DNA of 33,435 nt from Clostridia bacterium (GCA_009619095.1 WJOT01000041.1:1-33435); one strand, 5' to 3'; counted from the first letter of the stretch, positions 7,640 through 17,100 are shown. Notes: generated by a model from the sequence alone, not told the origin. Made by a program: numbers and translations.

Positions 7640-8286
7640 TTCCTAAACAATTCCTCGATTGTTTTATAGTCTACCTCGGATAAATCTTCCACAACGAGAT
7701 TTGCCTTTGCCAGTCTTTTTGGATTGCCATAGCGGTCGATTCCCACGCAGAGCATCTTCCCATTTACTGCAGCCTCAACGCCTAAGACAGCATCTTCAAA
7801 CACAACGCATTCTGCATAAACACAGCCTAATCTCTCAGCAGCCAACTGGAAAATCTGAGGGTCTGGCTTAGCCTTAGTAATATCATTACCGTCCACTATA
7901 GCATCCGCCAGATAAATAATCCCCGTCCTTTGTAAAATTCTTTTACAGTTCCGGCTCGAGGAGGCAAAGGCTATTTTCTTATTATGACTTTTTAACTCCT
8001 TGATTAAATCTATACAAGAGGTATACACAGGAATCTTTTCTTTCTCGATGAACTCAAGAAAATATCCCTGTTTTATGTCACCGGCTTTTTTTAATTCTAC
8101 TTCACTAATGTCCTTCAAGATTGCCCTTGCCCCGTCATGTCTGGGAATACCATCAACCTTGCTTTTATACTCATCAAAGGTAAAATCTATCCCGTATTCA
8201 GAAAACATCTTCTTCCATGCCTTAAAATGAATTGGCACCGTATCAACAATTACACCATCCAAATCAAAAATTGCTCCTTTAAACAT
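7636..8286 (-). CDS. pgmB: Beta-phosphoglucomutase-like HAD hydrolase
   Basis: A 216-aa HAD-superfamily protein, expected to interconvert beta-glucose 1-phosphate and glucose 6-phosphate. Motif I is 'FDLDGVIVDT' at the N-terminus (nucleophile and acid/base Asp); 'VPIHFKAWKKMF' is typical of the beta-PGM cap; motif II is 'FASSSRN'; motif III/IV region is 'KAKPDPQIFQLAAERLG...VVFEDAVLGVEAA'. I start at MFKGAIFDLDG, 6 bp after GGAG. The track's longer start is a TTG lying inside a repeat at 8310-8329. Coupling with the GH65 gene (ATGA overlap) strongly supports the beta-PGM assignment over other HAD phosphatases. Confidence 0.85.
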   Translation of the reverse strand: MFKGAIFDLDGVIVDTVPIHFKAWKKMFSEYGIDFTFDEYKSKVDGIPRHDGARAILKDISEVELKKAGDIKQGYFLEFIEKEKIPVYTSCIDLIKELKSHNKKIAFASSSRNCKRILQRTGIIYLADAIVDGNDITKAKPDPQIFQLAAERLGCVYAECVVFEDAVLGVEAAVNGKMLCVGIDRYGNPKRLAKANLVVEDLSEVDYKTIEELFRK

Positions 8287-8309
8287 TGCCTTCTCCATCG
8301 GTTTTATTT

Positions 8310-8407
8310 GGGGACACAATACTTAATTAATAACCATACGGGCTATTCGTGCCATAGCATAATTAACACATCAGGATCGTATCTGGATAATTAAGTATTG
8401 TGTCCCC
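8310..8407. repeat. 98 bp MITE-like element with 20 bp perfect terminal inverted repeats
   Basis: GGGGACACAATACTTAATTA at 8310-8329 is the exact reverse complement of TAATTAAGTATTGTGTCCCC at 8388-8407, flanking a 58 bp non-coding centre. The same 20-mer occurs again at 17246-17265. The right end is followed by AGAATTGCCCAGAATTGC, a short direct repeat also present in altered form after the other copy. This fits a non-autonomous mobile palindrome; no transposase is in the window. It lies between tRNA-Glu and pgmB. Confidence 0.8.
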
Positions 8408-8435
8408 AGAATTGCCCAGAATTGCTCTGCATAAC

Positions 8436-8514
8436 TGGTAGCGCCAACGGGATTCGAACCCGTGATCTCTGCCTTGAGAGGGCAGCGTCCTAAACCAGGC
8501 TAGACGATGGCGCC
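8436..8514 (-). tRNA. tRNA-Glu (anticodon CUC)
   Basis: On the minus strand the sequence starts GGCGCCATCGTCTAG and folds as a complete cloverleaf. The acceptor arm is GGCGCCA with TGGCGCT (first pair G-U). The anticodon stem CTGCC/GGCAG closes the loop CTCTCAA, giving anticodon CTC with U33. The T arm is ACGGG-TTCGAAT-CCCGT. Discriminator A is followed by an encoded CCA at 8438-8436. The gene starts only 26 bp after the rmuC stop codon, so it may be read from the same transcript. Confidence 0.95.
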
Positions 8515-8540
8515 ATTGACTACAATCGTAAATTCTTACA

Positions 8541-9575
8541 TTACTGGGATTCTTGGGGAATTTTTGGAGGTTTCTCTTCTCCTACGGTTAATAATTTCTC
8601 CCCCAGTCTATCAAGTTTCTTCTCAGCTTCCTCGTATTTGGTTCTACTATTGAAAAGGTGTTTACCCAATACCTCAAAATCTTCCTTGAACTTAATCAAG
8701 TCTCCATGGAGGCGAGTCAGATTACCTAAAATCTCTTCCGCAGCTTTCTCGATTCTCAATCCTTTCAACCCCAGGACTAAAACCTGCAAATAGGCATAGA
8801 AGCTGTTGGGCGAGACTGGAATAACTCTCTTGGAAAGCGCATAAGAACTGATTCCTTCCCCTTCGCCAAGAGTCTCGTCCTTAATTATCGTCTCATAATA
8901 TACATTTTCAGCAGGGATATAGAGGAGAGCAAAATCGAAAGTATCCTCATCCGGCAAAATGTACTTATCAGAAATATCGTCAATATGTTTTTTGACATCT
9001 CTCACAAACTCCCGGCGACTTCCTTGTTTCTCATCTTCACCACTGCTTTCTAACATCTTTTTGAAGTTCTCCAATGGAAACTTAGAATCTACTGGAACAA
9101 GCCGCTTTCCCAGGCGAATAACCGCATCCACAATTTCTCCATTCTTGAATTTGTGCTTGAGAGTGAAATGTTCTCGTGGCAGAATCTGTCCCAAGAGATT
9201 TGCCAGCAGGAACTCACCCACTTCGCCACGAAAGGTAGGTGCCCTGAGAAGGTCCTGAAGGCTGGATATATCTTTTCCCACTTCGTAAATTCTCCTGTTT
9301 GCCTCCTCCATTCTGCCCAGGCTCTCCTTTACAGAAGTGACAACTTGGGTAGTATTGCCCAGCCTTTCACTTACCTGGCTGGTAACAGCGTTTAACTGGT
9401 TTGTCAACTGAGTGGTGAGGTTTGCTATCTGCTGTTGCATCACCAGAAGTGCCTGGTCACTTCCTCCCTTTCCCTCCAGATCCTTAATTCTTCTTCTCGT
9501 ATTCATGGCCATCCACAACATAAGAATAACCAGAACGCCCACTCCTCCAAGTAAAACCCATATAGTCAATTCCAT
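8541..9575 (-). CDS. rmuC: DNA recombination protein RmuC
   Basis: A 344-aa protein of the RmuC family, membrane-anchored with a coiled coil and a nuclease-like domain, implicated in limiting recombination between inverted repeats. I start at MELTIWVLLGG because GGAGGG lies about 6 bp upstream. Residues 1-22 form a membrane segment, about 35-110 are coiled coil ('MQQQIANLTTQLTNQLNAVTSQVSERLG'), and the core carries 'LQDLLRAPTFRGEVGEFLLANLLGQILP', 'DAVIRLGKRLVPVDSKFPLENF' and 'FALLYIPAENVYYETII', all diagnostic. It is transcribed from a good promoter at 9712-9740, with a repeat element in the roughly 130 bp leader. A protein linked to inverted-repeat stability is notable in a region so rich in palindromic repeats. 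Confidence 0.95.
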   Translation of the reverse strand: MELTIWVLLGGVGVLVILMLWMAMNTRRRIKDLEGKGGSDQALLVMQQQIANLTTQLTNQLNAVTSQVSERLGNTTQVVTSVKESLGRMEEANRRIYEVGKDISSLQDLLRAPTFRGEVGEFLLANLLGQILPREHFTLKHKFKNGEIVDAVIRLGKRLVPVDSKFPLENFKKMLESSGEDEKQGSRREFVRDVKKHIDDISDKYILPDEDTFDFALLYIPAENVYYETIIKDETLGEGEGISSYALSKRVIPVSPNSFYAYLQVLVLGLKGLRIEKAAEEILGNLTRLHGDLIKFKEDFEVLGKHLFNSRTKYEEAEKKLDRLGEKLLTVGEEKPPKIPQESQ

Positions 9576-9602
9576 TAATTTCCCTCCATTTAAAAGCACT
9601 TC

Positions 9603-9650
9603 GGGCGACCGCCCCGCTCAGGCGGGATAAACTGCGTGTCGCCCCTACGC
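9603..9650. repeat. REP-like hairpin repeat, family B (copy 1)
   Basis: GGGCGAC and GTCGCCC form an outer stem enclosing a second hairpin (CCCGC/GCGGG), followed by ATAAACTGC and ending in CTAC. The same layout and 30-odd shared positions occur at 31338-31383, and in reverse orientation at 31289-31330. Both direct-orientation copies are followed by GAACAAACTAT (9694 and 31389). It lies in the rmuC leader; a further small hairpin GGGC-ATAAA-GCCC follows at about 9666-9678. Confidence 0.75.
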
Positions 9651-9711
9651 GACCAAAACCTTTACGGGCATAAAGCCCTACACTACCAAGCAATGAACAA
9701 ACTATTTTTCT

Positions 9712-9740
9712 ATTATACCAAAATTAAGAACCTGAAACAA
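9712..9740 (-). promoter_or_regulatory. Sigma-70-type promoter for rmuC
   Basis: On the minus strand TTGTTT and TATAAT are spaced by 17 bp, and the -10 is extended (TGGTATAAT). It lies between the end of the alcohol dehydrogenase gene and rmuC, leaving a leader of about 130 nt that contains a family B hairpin. The -35 is a moderate match; the -10 is perfect. Confidence 0.6.
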
Positions 9741-9747
9741 GGAGAGT

Positions 9748-10899
9748 CTACATTGACCTCCTATATATTTCCTCTATCTCTTCAGTAGTGGGGCGCCGGG
9801 GATTCAAAGTGAGGAGACGCTTATTCTTGCTCACGGTTTTAGCAAAATCAGCCAGGGACTCCTCCTTCACTCCTATCTCTTTCATGCCTCTCGGTATCCC
9901 TATCTTCCCTAAAAGCTCTCTCATTGCTACTACACTCAGGTGAGCAGCCTCTTTTTCTGATAGACCTTCTACTTTCTTCCCCATTGCCTCAGCAATGTTT
10001 CTAAATTTTAAAGGATTGCCTTCGAGATTAAACTCCATTACTTCAGGCATAAGCAGAGCATTCGCCAATCCATGAGGAGCGCCATAGTGGAGAGTGATGA
10101 AATAACCCATCCCATGAATTATCCCCGCGCCAGCAGAATTAATCACCATTCCCGCAAGCATAGAAGCAAAGAGCATCTTCTCTCTAATTTTTAGATTATC
10201 TGGTTGAGAAATTGCTCCCGGCAGGGCCTCAGCAATTAATACTATCGATTTCAAGGCTAAGATATCACCCACCGGGTTTGCCTGTGTGGAGACATATCCT
10301 TCAATAGCATGACTTAAAGCATCCACTCCTGTATTGGCAATAAGAGAAGCTGGCATACTCAGGGTTAACAGTGGATCGAGGATGGCAAGTTTAGGGTTAA
10401 TATGGGGAGTACCGATTATCTGTTTTAACATTTTCTTCTGGTCAGTAATAACTGCGTATTTTGTAACCTCACTTCCTGTTCCCGCTGTAGTGGGGATAGC
10501 GATAATGGGAAGAGCCGGTTCTTTTACCTTATCCGTCCCAAAATAATCAGTAATCTCACCCTTGTTGGTCATAAGCAGGGCAATTCCCTTTGCTGCGTCC
10601 ATCGGGCTTCCTCCGCCAAGACCAATCACTACATCTGCCGCGCATTTTTTAGCAAATTTTGCTCCTTCTTCCACTATCCCGATACTGGGGTCAGGTTCCA
10701 CCTTATTAAATATCTCTACTTGAAGGTTATGTGAAGTAAGCGAATTTACCACTTCGTCCAGACTACCCGACTTCTTTGACGAGGACTTCCCTGTAACTAT
10801 CAAAGCCCTCTCGCCAAATTTTCTGGCTTCTTCGCCCACTCTTTTCAAACTTTCTTCGCCAAAAATAATTCTTGTAGGAGAATAGAAAACGGATTCCAT
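9748..10899 (-). CDS. Iron-type (group III) alcohol dehydrogenase
   Basis: A 383-aa NAD(P)-dependent Fe-ADH family oxidoreductase. The Rossmann-like N-terminal half has 'ADVVIGLGGGSPMDAAKGIALL' (GGGSxxD, cofactor binding) and 'PIIAIPTTAGTGSEVTKYAVI'. The metal-binding C-terminal half carries 'TGVDALSHAIEGYVS' (Asp and His ligands) and 'AGAGIIHGMGYFITLHYGAPHGLANALLMP' (two further His), as expected. Length and ends match the family; the start has GGAGG 7 bp upstream. Members act on ethanol, 1,3-propanediol, butanol, lactaldehyde or methanol, and this cannot be decided by eye. It stands alone between the helicase-nuclease genes and rmuC. Confidence 0.92.
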   Translation of the reverse strand: MESVFYSPTRIIFGEESLKRVGEEARKFGERALIVTGKSSSKKSGSLDEVVNSLTSHNLQVEIFNKVEPDPSIGIVEEGAKFAKKCAADVVIGLGGGSPMDAAKGIALLMTNKGEITDYFGTDKVKEPALPIIAIPTTAGTGSEVTKYAVITDQKKMLKQIIGTPHINPKLAILDPLLTLSMPASLIANTGVDALSHAIEGYVSTQANPVGDILALKSIVLIAEALPGAISQPDNLKIREKMLFASMLAGMVINSAGAGIIHGMGYFITLHYGAPHGLANALLMPEVMEFNLEGNPLKFRNIAEAMGKKVEGLSEKEAAHLSVVAMRELLGKIGIPRGMKEIGVKEESLADFAKTVSKNKRLLTLNPRRPTTEEIEEIYRRSM

Positions 10900-10912
10900 G
10901 TTTTACCTCCTG

Positions 10913-10993
10913 CTCCCCCTCACCTCAATCCTCTCCCCCCGTAGGAGTGTCCCGACAAGTCGGGACAAAAGTAAAGCTCTCGCTTTACACTCC
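10913..10993. repeat. Intergenic multi-hairpin repeat upstream of the alcohol dehydrogenase
   Basis: Starts with a degenerate family C copy (CTCCCCCTCACCTCAATCCTCTCCCCCC), then GTAGGAGTG opens an outer stem with ACTCC at 10989-10993. Inside are two perfect hairpins: GTCCCGAC-AA-GTCGGGAC (10949-10966) and GTAAAGC-TCTC-GCTTTAC (10971-10988). The whole could fold as a three-way junction. No ORF is present. Confidence 0.6.
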
Positions 10994-11000
10994 ATTATAT

Positions 11001-11037
11001 CCCCCTCACCCTAACCCTCTCCCCGCGGGAGAGAGGG
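11001..11037. repeat. Family C repeat (CCCCCTCACC...CCCTCTCCCC hairpin), copy 1
   Basis: CCCCCTCACCCTAACCCTCTCCCC followed by GCGGGAGAGAGGG gives a strong hairpin. A near copy lies at 30321-30355 and a degenerate one at 10913-10940. The stop codon and final residues (about FPSLPRGEG) of the adjacent helicase-nuclease are read from this repeat. Confidence 0.75.
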
Positions 11038-14000
11038 AAATCTTATCTCACAGACTAATTTATAATCGCAAAATTCGCATCTTTTTGGTGGACTGACCAG
11101 TGCGAAATCTTCTTCCCGAATTTTCTTTATAATTGCCTTTATTTTCTTTTCTAAATCACGCTCCATATCCTTTTCAATTTTTATGGTGACCAGTTGATTA
11201 TGCCTCAGCCAGTATAAGCTCAACTTTTCCACAGGATTATATCCTAAGACCTTCTCCGCCCCCCATTTGTAAAGGAGCATTGGCAAAACGTAAGGCTCTT
11301 CATTCTTCTGGCGATTGGTCTTATAATCGATAATATGGTATCCCTGCCCGGAAGGTCTATCGATTCGATCGATTATTCCCCTGATTTCACACTGTTCAAT
11401 GAAAAGATGGAATGGCTCTTCTACTCTAACGATGTTACCAATTTGCTTCTTTGAATTATCCAAAAATTTTAGAAGAATTGGTTTAGCTTCTTTCTCATAG
11501 ATATTCCGAATCTCCCTGTCAGTAATTCCATGAGCTTTCGCCAGTGAACGGAATTTACTCATCAATTTCGATTCTTTCCATTCTTTTCCTTCTTTTCTTG
11601 ATAAAATGTATTCTTCCAGAGTTTTGTGAATTACTGTCCCGAACGTCGACTCTTCAATCATCTCCTCTTCTTTCTCTCTTTCCAATCCAGGGTCTGGAGG
11701 AAGATTGAATAGGTAGAGATATTTATACCTTAAGGGACACTGGTCAAAAGTAGCAAGCTGGGTAACTGTAAAAGAAGGAAGAGAAATATCGTGAGAAGGA
11801 AGCGATTTATAGGAAGAAAATACGACATTTTTTATCTCTTCCAGTGACAGCGTCTCAATCCCCTTCTCTCTTTGGCTTGCCCGATAGATTTCTTTCTCCC
11901 AGCCTTTCTTCTCCTGTAAAAACTTCTCCCTCCTATTTTCAATTAAGGAAGAGAACTCCTCCTTTATTTCTCCTTTTTCGTCGAGAAAATAGGAGATAAA
12001 TGGACTCAACTTTCCTTGCACATTCCTGGTACCGGAAATTATCAATTTCTCCCGGGGTCTGGTCAGGCTAACATAGAGAAGCCTCTTCTCTTCCATGTCG
12101 ATGTCTCCTTTTCTCCTCTTCTTCCTCTCTTCTCTGGTAGATATAATGGACTGTTCATCATAAGCATAAAATGGAGAAGCTCCTCCTTTAGAAGGAAAAG
12201 CCTTATCCTTGACGTTAGCTAAGAAAACGATGGGAAATTCCAAGCCCTTTGCCTGATGAATGGACATTAAACGTACAGCGTTCTCCTCGCCAGGTTTAGC
12301 TTCACTCTCCACCACTCCCTGTTGAGTAACTTCCTTCACATAGGCAATGAAATCCTCCAGTGTAGAGAAGATATTTCTCTCCTCAAATTCCCCGACGAGG
12401 CTGAAAAACTTCTTAATATTTGCCAGGGTTCTCCTCCTTTCAGTGGGAGGCAAACTCTGAGCATAATGGAAATAGTTGCTCTGGCTAATCACTTTATATA
12501 TCAGCTCACCTAAACTGTAGTTATTCTTCTCCAGGAAAAATCTCTCTAAAAGGGTTTTGCAATTCCTGATGACCTTCTTATCCTCCTCTCCAATGTCGAG
12601 ACCATCCAACTTCCCCAGGGCATCGTAGACGGGATAACGCTTCCTCACCATTTTCTCTTCGTCTTCGATTTCTTGCTCAGGAAAGACACTGGCCAGAGAA
12701 GAGAGACTGGAATTCTTAATTCTGAAAATGGGCGACCTCAACAACCTTACCAGGGAGATGTCATCAAAGGGATTATTAATTGTGCCTAGTAGTGCTACCA
12801 AATCCCTTATTTCTAACCTTTCATAGTAACCTGTCCCGCCAGTAGTAATAAAAGAAATCCCATGCTTCCTTAGAGCCTCCTCATATATTCCCACTGGAGT
12901 CTTAATTCCTCTTAACAGTATCGCTATATCCTTAAGCTGTAAACTCCTTTCCCAATCTTCTCCCCTGATTGGATTCTTTAAGCGGTAGTCTCTCAGGAGC
13001 TGAAGAATTCTCTGAGCAATAAATTCAGCTTCCTCTTCCTGGGATTCTGCCAGAAATATCTCCACAGCACATTCTTCTCCTTCCTTTTCTGAACTTATAG
13101 GTTCATAATCAGGAATTTCCCTATCCAGAGCTTTATTGACTACTTTCAGAATCTGATTAAAGGAGCGGAAATTCTTAGTCAAAGAAAGGCTCAGTTCAGA
13201 TTCCTTGCTGAAATATTCAATATTCTCAGGTTTTGCTCCTCGAAAGCCATAGATGGACTGTTTGACATCGCCCACCACGAAGTAGTTATGAGAGAACTGA
13301 CGTAAGAGTTTATCCTGAAGGGGAGTGGTATCCTGATACTCATCGACCAGGACATATCTGAACTGTTTTCGGTATTTCTCTCTTATCTTCCTATTATTCC
13401 TGAGAAGATGCAAAGTCTCCAGAAGAATCCCGGAAAAATCGAAGTAGTGGCGTTTTTTGAGTTCCTTCTCGTAAGAAGCATAAACCTCGGCAATGAGGTG
13501 GGCTAATTTTTTTTTCTCCTCATCTTCTACTTTTGTAATCTTGTGCAGAAATTCCGAAGGAGACATTGCCTTATTTCTTATCTCCTGAACGTATTTATAA
13601 ATCGCACTCAAGAAATCGTCCAGCCACTGGTCGATAGTAACCCGGGGCAACTTCCCTTCCTCAAGTAGTGCTTTACCCACCTTGCAAAAAAGAATTTTAG
13701 CCTCTATCTCATTAATCACTCTGAAATTGGGTTCCAGCCCTACCTCCAGTCCATTCTCTCTAAGAAGCCGAGTGCAGAAAGAATCGATGGTACTGATATA
13801 GGCTTTCCTTGCCAGAACTTCTCTGGGAAGAGACATATTCTGCAATTCTTCTTCCAATCTCTCCCTCATCTCTCCCGCAGCCTTATTGGTGAATGTTACT
13901 GCCAGAATGGACTCTATAGCCTCTTCGGGAGATACTCCCTTCTCTAAGAGATTAGAAAATATCTTTAGGTACCTGTTTACCAGAACCGAGGTCTTCCCTG

Positions 14001-14079
14001 TTCCGGCTCCTGCCTTCAGGCAGACAGTACCTTCAATCTCATCAACTGCCCTCTTCTGTTCTAAAGTTAACTCTCTCAT
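11011..14079 (-). CDS. UvrD-like helicase with C-terminal RecB-family nuclease (AdnB/AddA-like subunit)
   Basis: A 1022-aa SF1 helicase-nuclease for double-strand-break end processing. Motif I is AGAGTGKT (residues 23-30), motif II 'VDEYQDTT' (near 250), motif III 'VVGDVKQSIYGFRG', motif V 'MSIHQAKGLEFPIVFLANV' and motif VI 'LLYVSLTRPREKL', all intact, so the motor should be active. The C-terminal PD-(D/E)XK domain has 'EIRGIIDRIDRPSGQGYHIIDYKTNR'. Cysteines in 'FDQCPLRYKYLYLF' and 'CEFCDYKLVC' match the four-Cys Fe-S cluster of AddB/AdnAB-type nucleases. The ATG sits 4 bp after a repeat or terminator-like hairpin and has no clear ribosome-binding site; the last residues come from a family C repeat. 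It pairs with the subunit encoded at 14139-17144. Confidence 0.9.
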   Translation of the reverse strand: MRELTLEQKRAVDEIEGTVCLKAGAGTGKTSVLVNRYLKIFSNLLEKGVSPEEAIESILAVTFTNKAAGEMRERLEEELQNMSLPREVLARKAYISTIDSFCTRLLRENGLEVGLEPNFRVINEIEAKILFCKVGKALLEEGKLPRVTIDQWLDDFLSAIYKYVQEIRNKAMSPSEFLHKITKVEDEEKKKLAHLIAEVYASYEKELKKRHYFDFSGILLETLHLLRNNRKIREKYRKQFRYVLVDEYQDTTPLQDKLLRQFSHNYFVVGDVKQSIYGFRGAKPENIEYFSKESELSLSLTKNFRSFNQILKVVNKALDREIPDYEPISSEKEGEECAVEIFLAESQEEEAEFIAQRILQLLRDYRLKNPIRGEDWERSLQLKDIAILLRGIKTPVGIYEEALRKHGISFITTGGTGYYERLEIRDLVALLGTINNPFDDISLVRLLRSPIFRIKNSSLSSLASVFPEQEIEDEEKMVRKRYPVYDALGKLDGLDIGEEDKKVIRNCKTLLERFFLEKNNYSLGELIYKVISQSNYFHYAQSLPPTERRRTLANIKKFFSLVGEFEERNIFSTLEDFIAYVKEVTQQGVVESEAKPGEENAVRLMSIHQAKGLEFPIVFLANVKDKAFPSKGGASPFYAYDEQSIISTREERKKRRKGDIDMEEKRLLYVSLTRPREKLIISGTRNVQGKLSPFISYFLDEKGEIKEEFSSLIENRREKFLQEKKGWEKEIYRASQREKGIETLSLEEIKNVVFSSYKSLPSHDISLPSFTVTQLATFDQCPLRYKYLYLFNLPPDPGLEREKEEEMIEESTFGTVIHKTLEEYILSRKEGKEWKESKLMSKFRSLAKAHGITDREIRNIYEKEAKPILLKFLDNSKKQIGNIVRVEEPFHLFIEQCEIRGIIDRIDRPSGQGYHIIDYKTNRQKNEEPYVLPMLLYKWGAEKVLGYNPVEKLSLYWLRHNQLVTIKIEKDMERDLEKKIKAIIKKIREEDFALVSPPKRCEFCDYKLVCEIRFPSLPRGEG

Positions 14080-14082
14080 TGT

Positions 14083-14115
14083 AAAAAAGGGGACAGGCTA
14101 CTTTTTCTCTGTCCC
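14083..14115 (-). terminator. Terminator-like hairpin between the two helicase-nuclease genes (also a dispersed repeat)
   Basis: On the minus strand GGGACAG, a 12-base loop and CTGTCCC are followed by C and six T, which looks like an intrinsic terminator. The next 4 bases lead straight into the ATG of the downstream subunit. The core TGTAAAAAAGGGGACAGGCT-CTTTTT recurs at 20260-20286 with one mismatch, so it may be an inserted repeat rather than a dedicated terminator. Confidence 0.55.
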
Positions 14116-14138
14116 TGTTCCTATAAATATTGTACTTG

Positions 14139-17100
14139 TCACTTTTTTTCTTCTGTTATTTTCTTATCGCAAAGGAAATTGAAGTCGCAATTCCAGCAGT
14201 TCCTTGGCTTCTGGGGATAGTATCCCTGGAGAATCTCCTTTGCCTTTTCTCTGAGATGCTTTAGTGCACTTTCCAAGCACTCCTTGGTGGAAAGAACCAC
14301 TCCTTGAGCAGAATATTGCTTACCTTCCTCGACCGTTGCTTTGATATTTGCCTTAGAATTTTGGAGGCCTTTACGCAGCCAGTATATAGAGAGTCTCTTT
14401 ACGGGCCTGTTCAAGTCTTCCCTGGCACCAAAAAAATAGATGGGTAACTGGAAACTTTCTCCTTCGTTCATTTTCCGACAGAGGCGAAACTCCATAAACG
14501 GATTCTTACCGGTCTTATAATCAATAACTTCCTCGACTCCTCCCTCAAGGCGATCCAGGCGGTCTATTCGTCCAGAAAAAGTCAACCCATCTATCTGCCA
14601 GGTAAATTTTTTCTCCGTATCCTCAATGGAGAAACTCTCTCTTTCCTTTTCCTTATCAAGATATCTTAGAAGAATTCTGGAAGCCAATCTCTGATAGACA
14701 TCTTTCTCAAACAAAGTGGAAAAACTTCCCCCTTCCTGGGAAAAGACCTTCTTAATCTCCTTCTGTATATCCCTTTTTGCATAGGAAGAATGTAGAGCAT
14801 CTTTACTATTGTATTTCTCATGAAAGGATGCAAGAATACTGTGGAGGAGTCTTCCAAAAATTAAAGCAGGTCTTGGCTTAATCCAGATTTTTAAGAGGAA
14901 GGAGAAGAAGAACTTTGCCGGACATTCACTGTATGACTCAAGCTTATAGCCAGAGAACCTATAATCAGGAGAAATCTTCACTTTATCCCAGAGACTCTCC
15001 TGGTCGAACTCTCCCTTAATTCTCATTATCTCATTATATTTCTCTCTATCAATTTCCTCAAGCAGCCCTTCTAAATCCTTACTTCCTGTTGTAAGCCAGA
15101 AGTTGACCAAATCCTCCCGGGTTAAAATTTCATCCTTCTCCTCAGGGCCGAGAACCGATGGCTTATCGAGAAATTCCATCCCTCTACTCCTGCATTTCTC
15201 CAGGAGTTCGTCTTCCCTTTCTGCCTCAACGAATTTCAACACTAAAGAAGAGAGAAAAGAATCGCGATTCGACTCGTAGGTTTTTCCATAAGTTAAATAT
15301 AATCTCTTCCTTGCTCTACTTATAGCCAAATTAAAGATTCTCTCTTCTTCTTTCAGGTGTTGGGAAAGTTCGGGAAGGGGGTTCAGTTTCAATTTCTTCT
15401 TCTCTCCAAGGCCTAAAAGGGAAGATTCGGGCAAATCTCGGGGAAACTTTCCTTCCACAAGACCAGTTACGAAGACTATGGGGAAGAACTTTCCGCTTGC
15501 CCTTTGCACAGTCATAATCCGGACGCTATCCTCCTGGGGAATAAATGTAATTGCTTCCTCCCGACCATAAGAAGTAAGCATCTCGTCAAGATAACTCATA
15601 AAATCGAAAAAGGATAAATTGTTTTCAATCTTCTGGAACTTCTTCACTACCTCCAGAAAATAGCTCAAGTTTTGAGCCAATCTCTTATTCTTCGTCCCTG
15701 CCTGGAGATAACCGAACCTCAAGAAAACTCTATAAATAAGCCTTTCCAGGGATTCCTTTTTAGCCTCTCTCTTCATTTCCTCTAATGTTCCCAGAAATTC
15801 CCCAAGAGAGGAGATAGTATCCTCATTTAAACCCCATCCAGGATAGCTTGTGCTAGACCCCGCCTGGGAAAAGTCCTGAGGTAATTTCTTCACCACCGTT
15901 TTTATGACCGCTAAGAAAGGCAATCCTTTCCTTTCACTATAGGTCACCAGCCTCTGAATATCCACAGTGTCTATGTTGAACTCAGGAGCTGAAAGAGCCC
16001 TCAGGAGATGGGTGTTCATCTCTTCTTCCTGTCCCCAGATGCACTTTAAGATAGAGATAATCTGGACAATTTCTGGCTGCTTGAAAAATGCTATGCCTCC
16101 CATTACCGTGTAATCGATATCGTAAATTTTCAAGGCATTTTCTAAGTTCTTTATTTCTCTGGAGACGCCACGGCAGAGAATAACAATGTCGCAATAGTGG
16201 TAACCCTGGCGGGTCAAACCATAAACTTTGCGGGCAATGAACAGAGCTTCCTCGCTTCCACTGCCACATTTCACTAAAGTTATCTCCGGGGAAGAGATGG
16301 GAATTTCGGAAAGGGAGATTATCTGTGGCTCAAACTCAGTTAAGAATTTCCTCTTCACCTCCTGGGGCAGGGCTCCACGAAAACGAAAGACACTCTCTTC
16401 TTCATTACCTGAAAAAAATACTTCCTGTTTCTTCAAGGCTAAAAGAGCAAAAAGTTCATACTGATTCAAATCGATGTTCTGAAAGTCGTCAAGAAGAATG
16501 TGCCTAAATCTCTCCCTGTAATTTTTAAGAATATCCCGATGACTTTTAAAAAGTTGAATGGTTTTCAACACCAGGTCTCTGAAATCTAAGCGGTTCTCTC
16601 TGTGCAGATAATCCTGGTAGTCTCTGTAAATTCTTTTCAAATCTCTGAATTTCCCATAGTCGGGCAGACTAACCTGGGGATTAAGTTTCCAAAGGTCAAT
16701 AAAGTCGACCACCTCATCTAAGAAACCCAAAGTACGCTGGACCTTCCCATAGTAGTTCAACTTCAAACCTTTAAGAATTTTACTCAACACCAGCCTTTCC
16801 TCTAATCCGTCAAGGACCTGAAAGTTGGGATAGATACCCGGAACCCTGTTATAATTTTTCCGGAGAACTCTCTTGCAGAACCCGGTGAAGCTATTCACCC
16901 AGAACTCTCCATATCCTGGCTCGAGATGGCCCCTCAAAACCCCCACCATCTCCTCCTGGTCAGTAAACACAAGTATCCTTTCAGATGGAACAATTCCCGA
17001 AGATAAGAGATGTTCAATTCTTCTCTTTAAAACTTCGCTCTTGCCCGACCCGGCTGGACCCAAAAGAAGAAGCGGTCTACCTCGATGGGCCACCGCCTCC

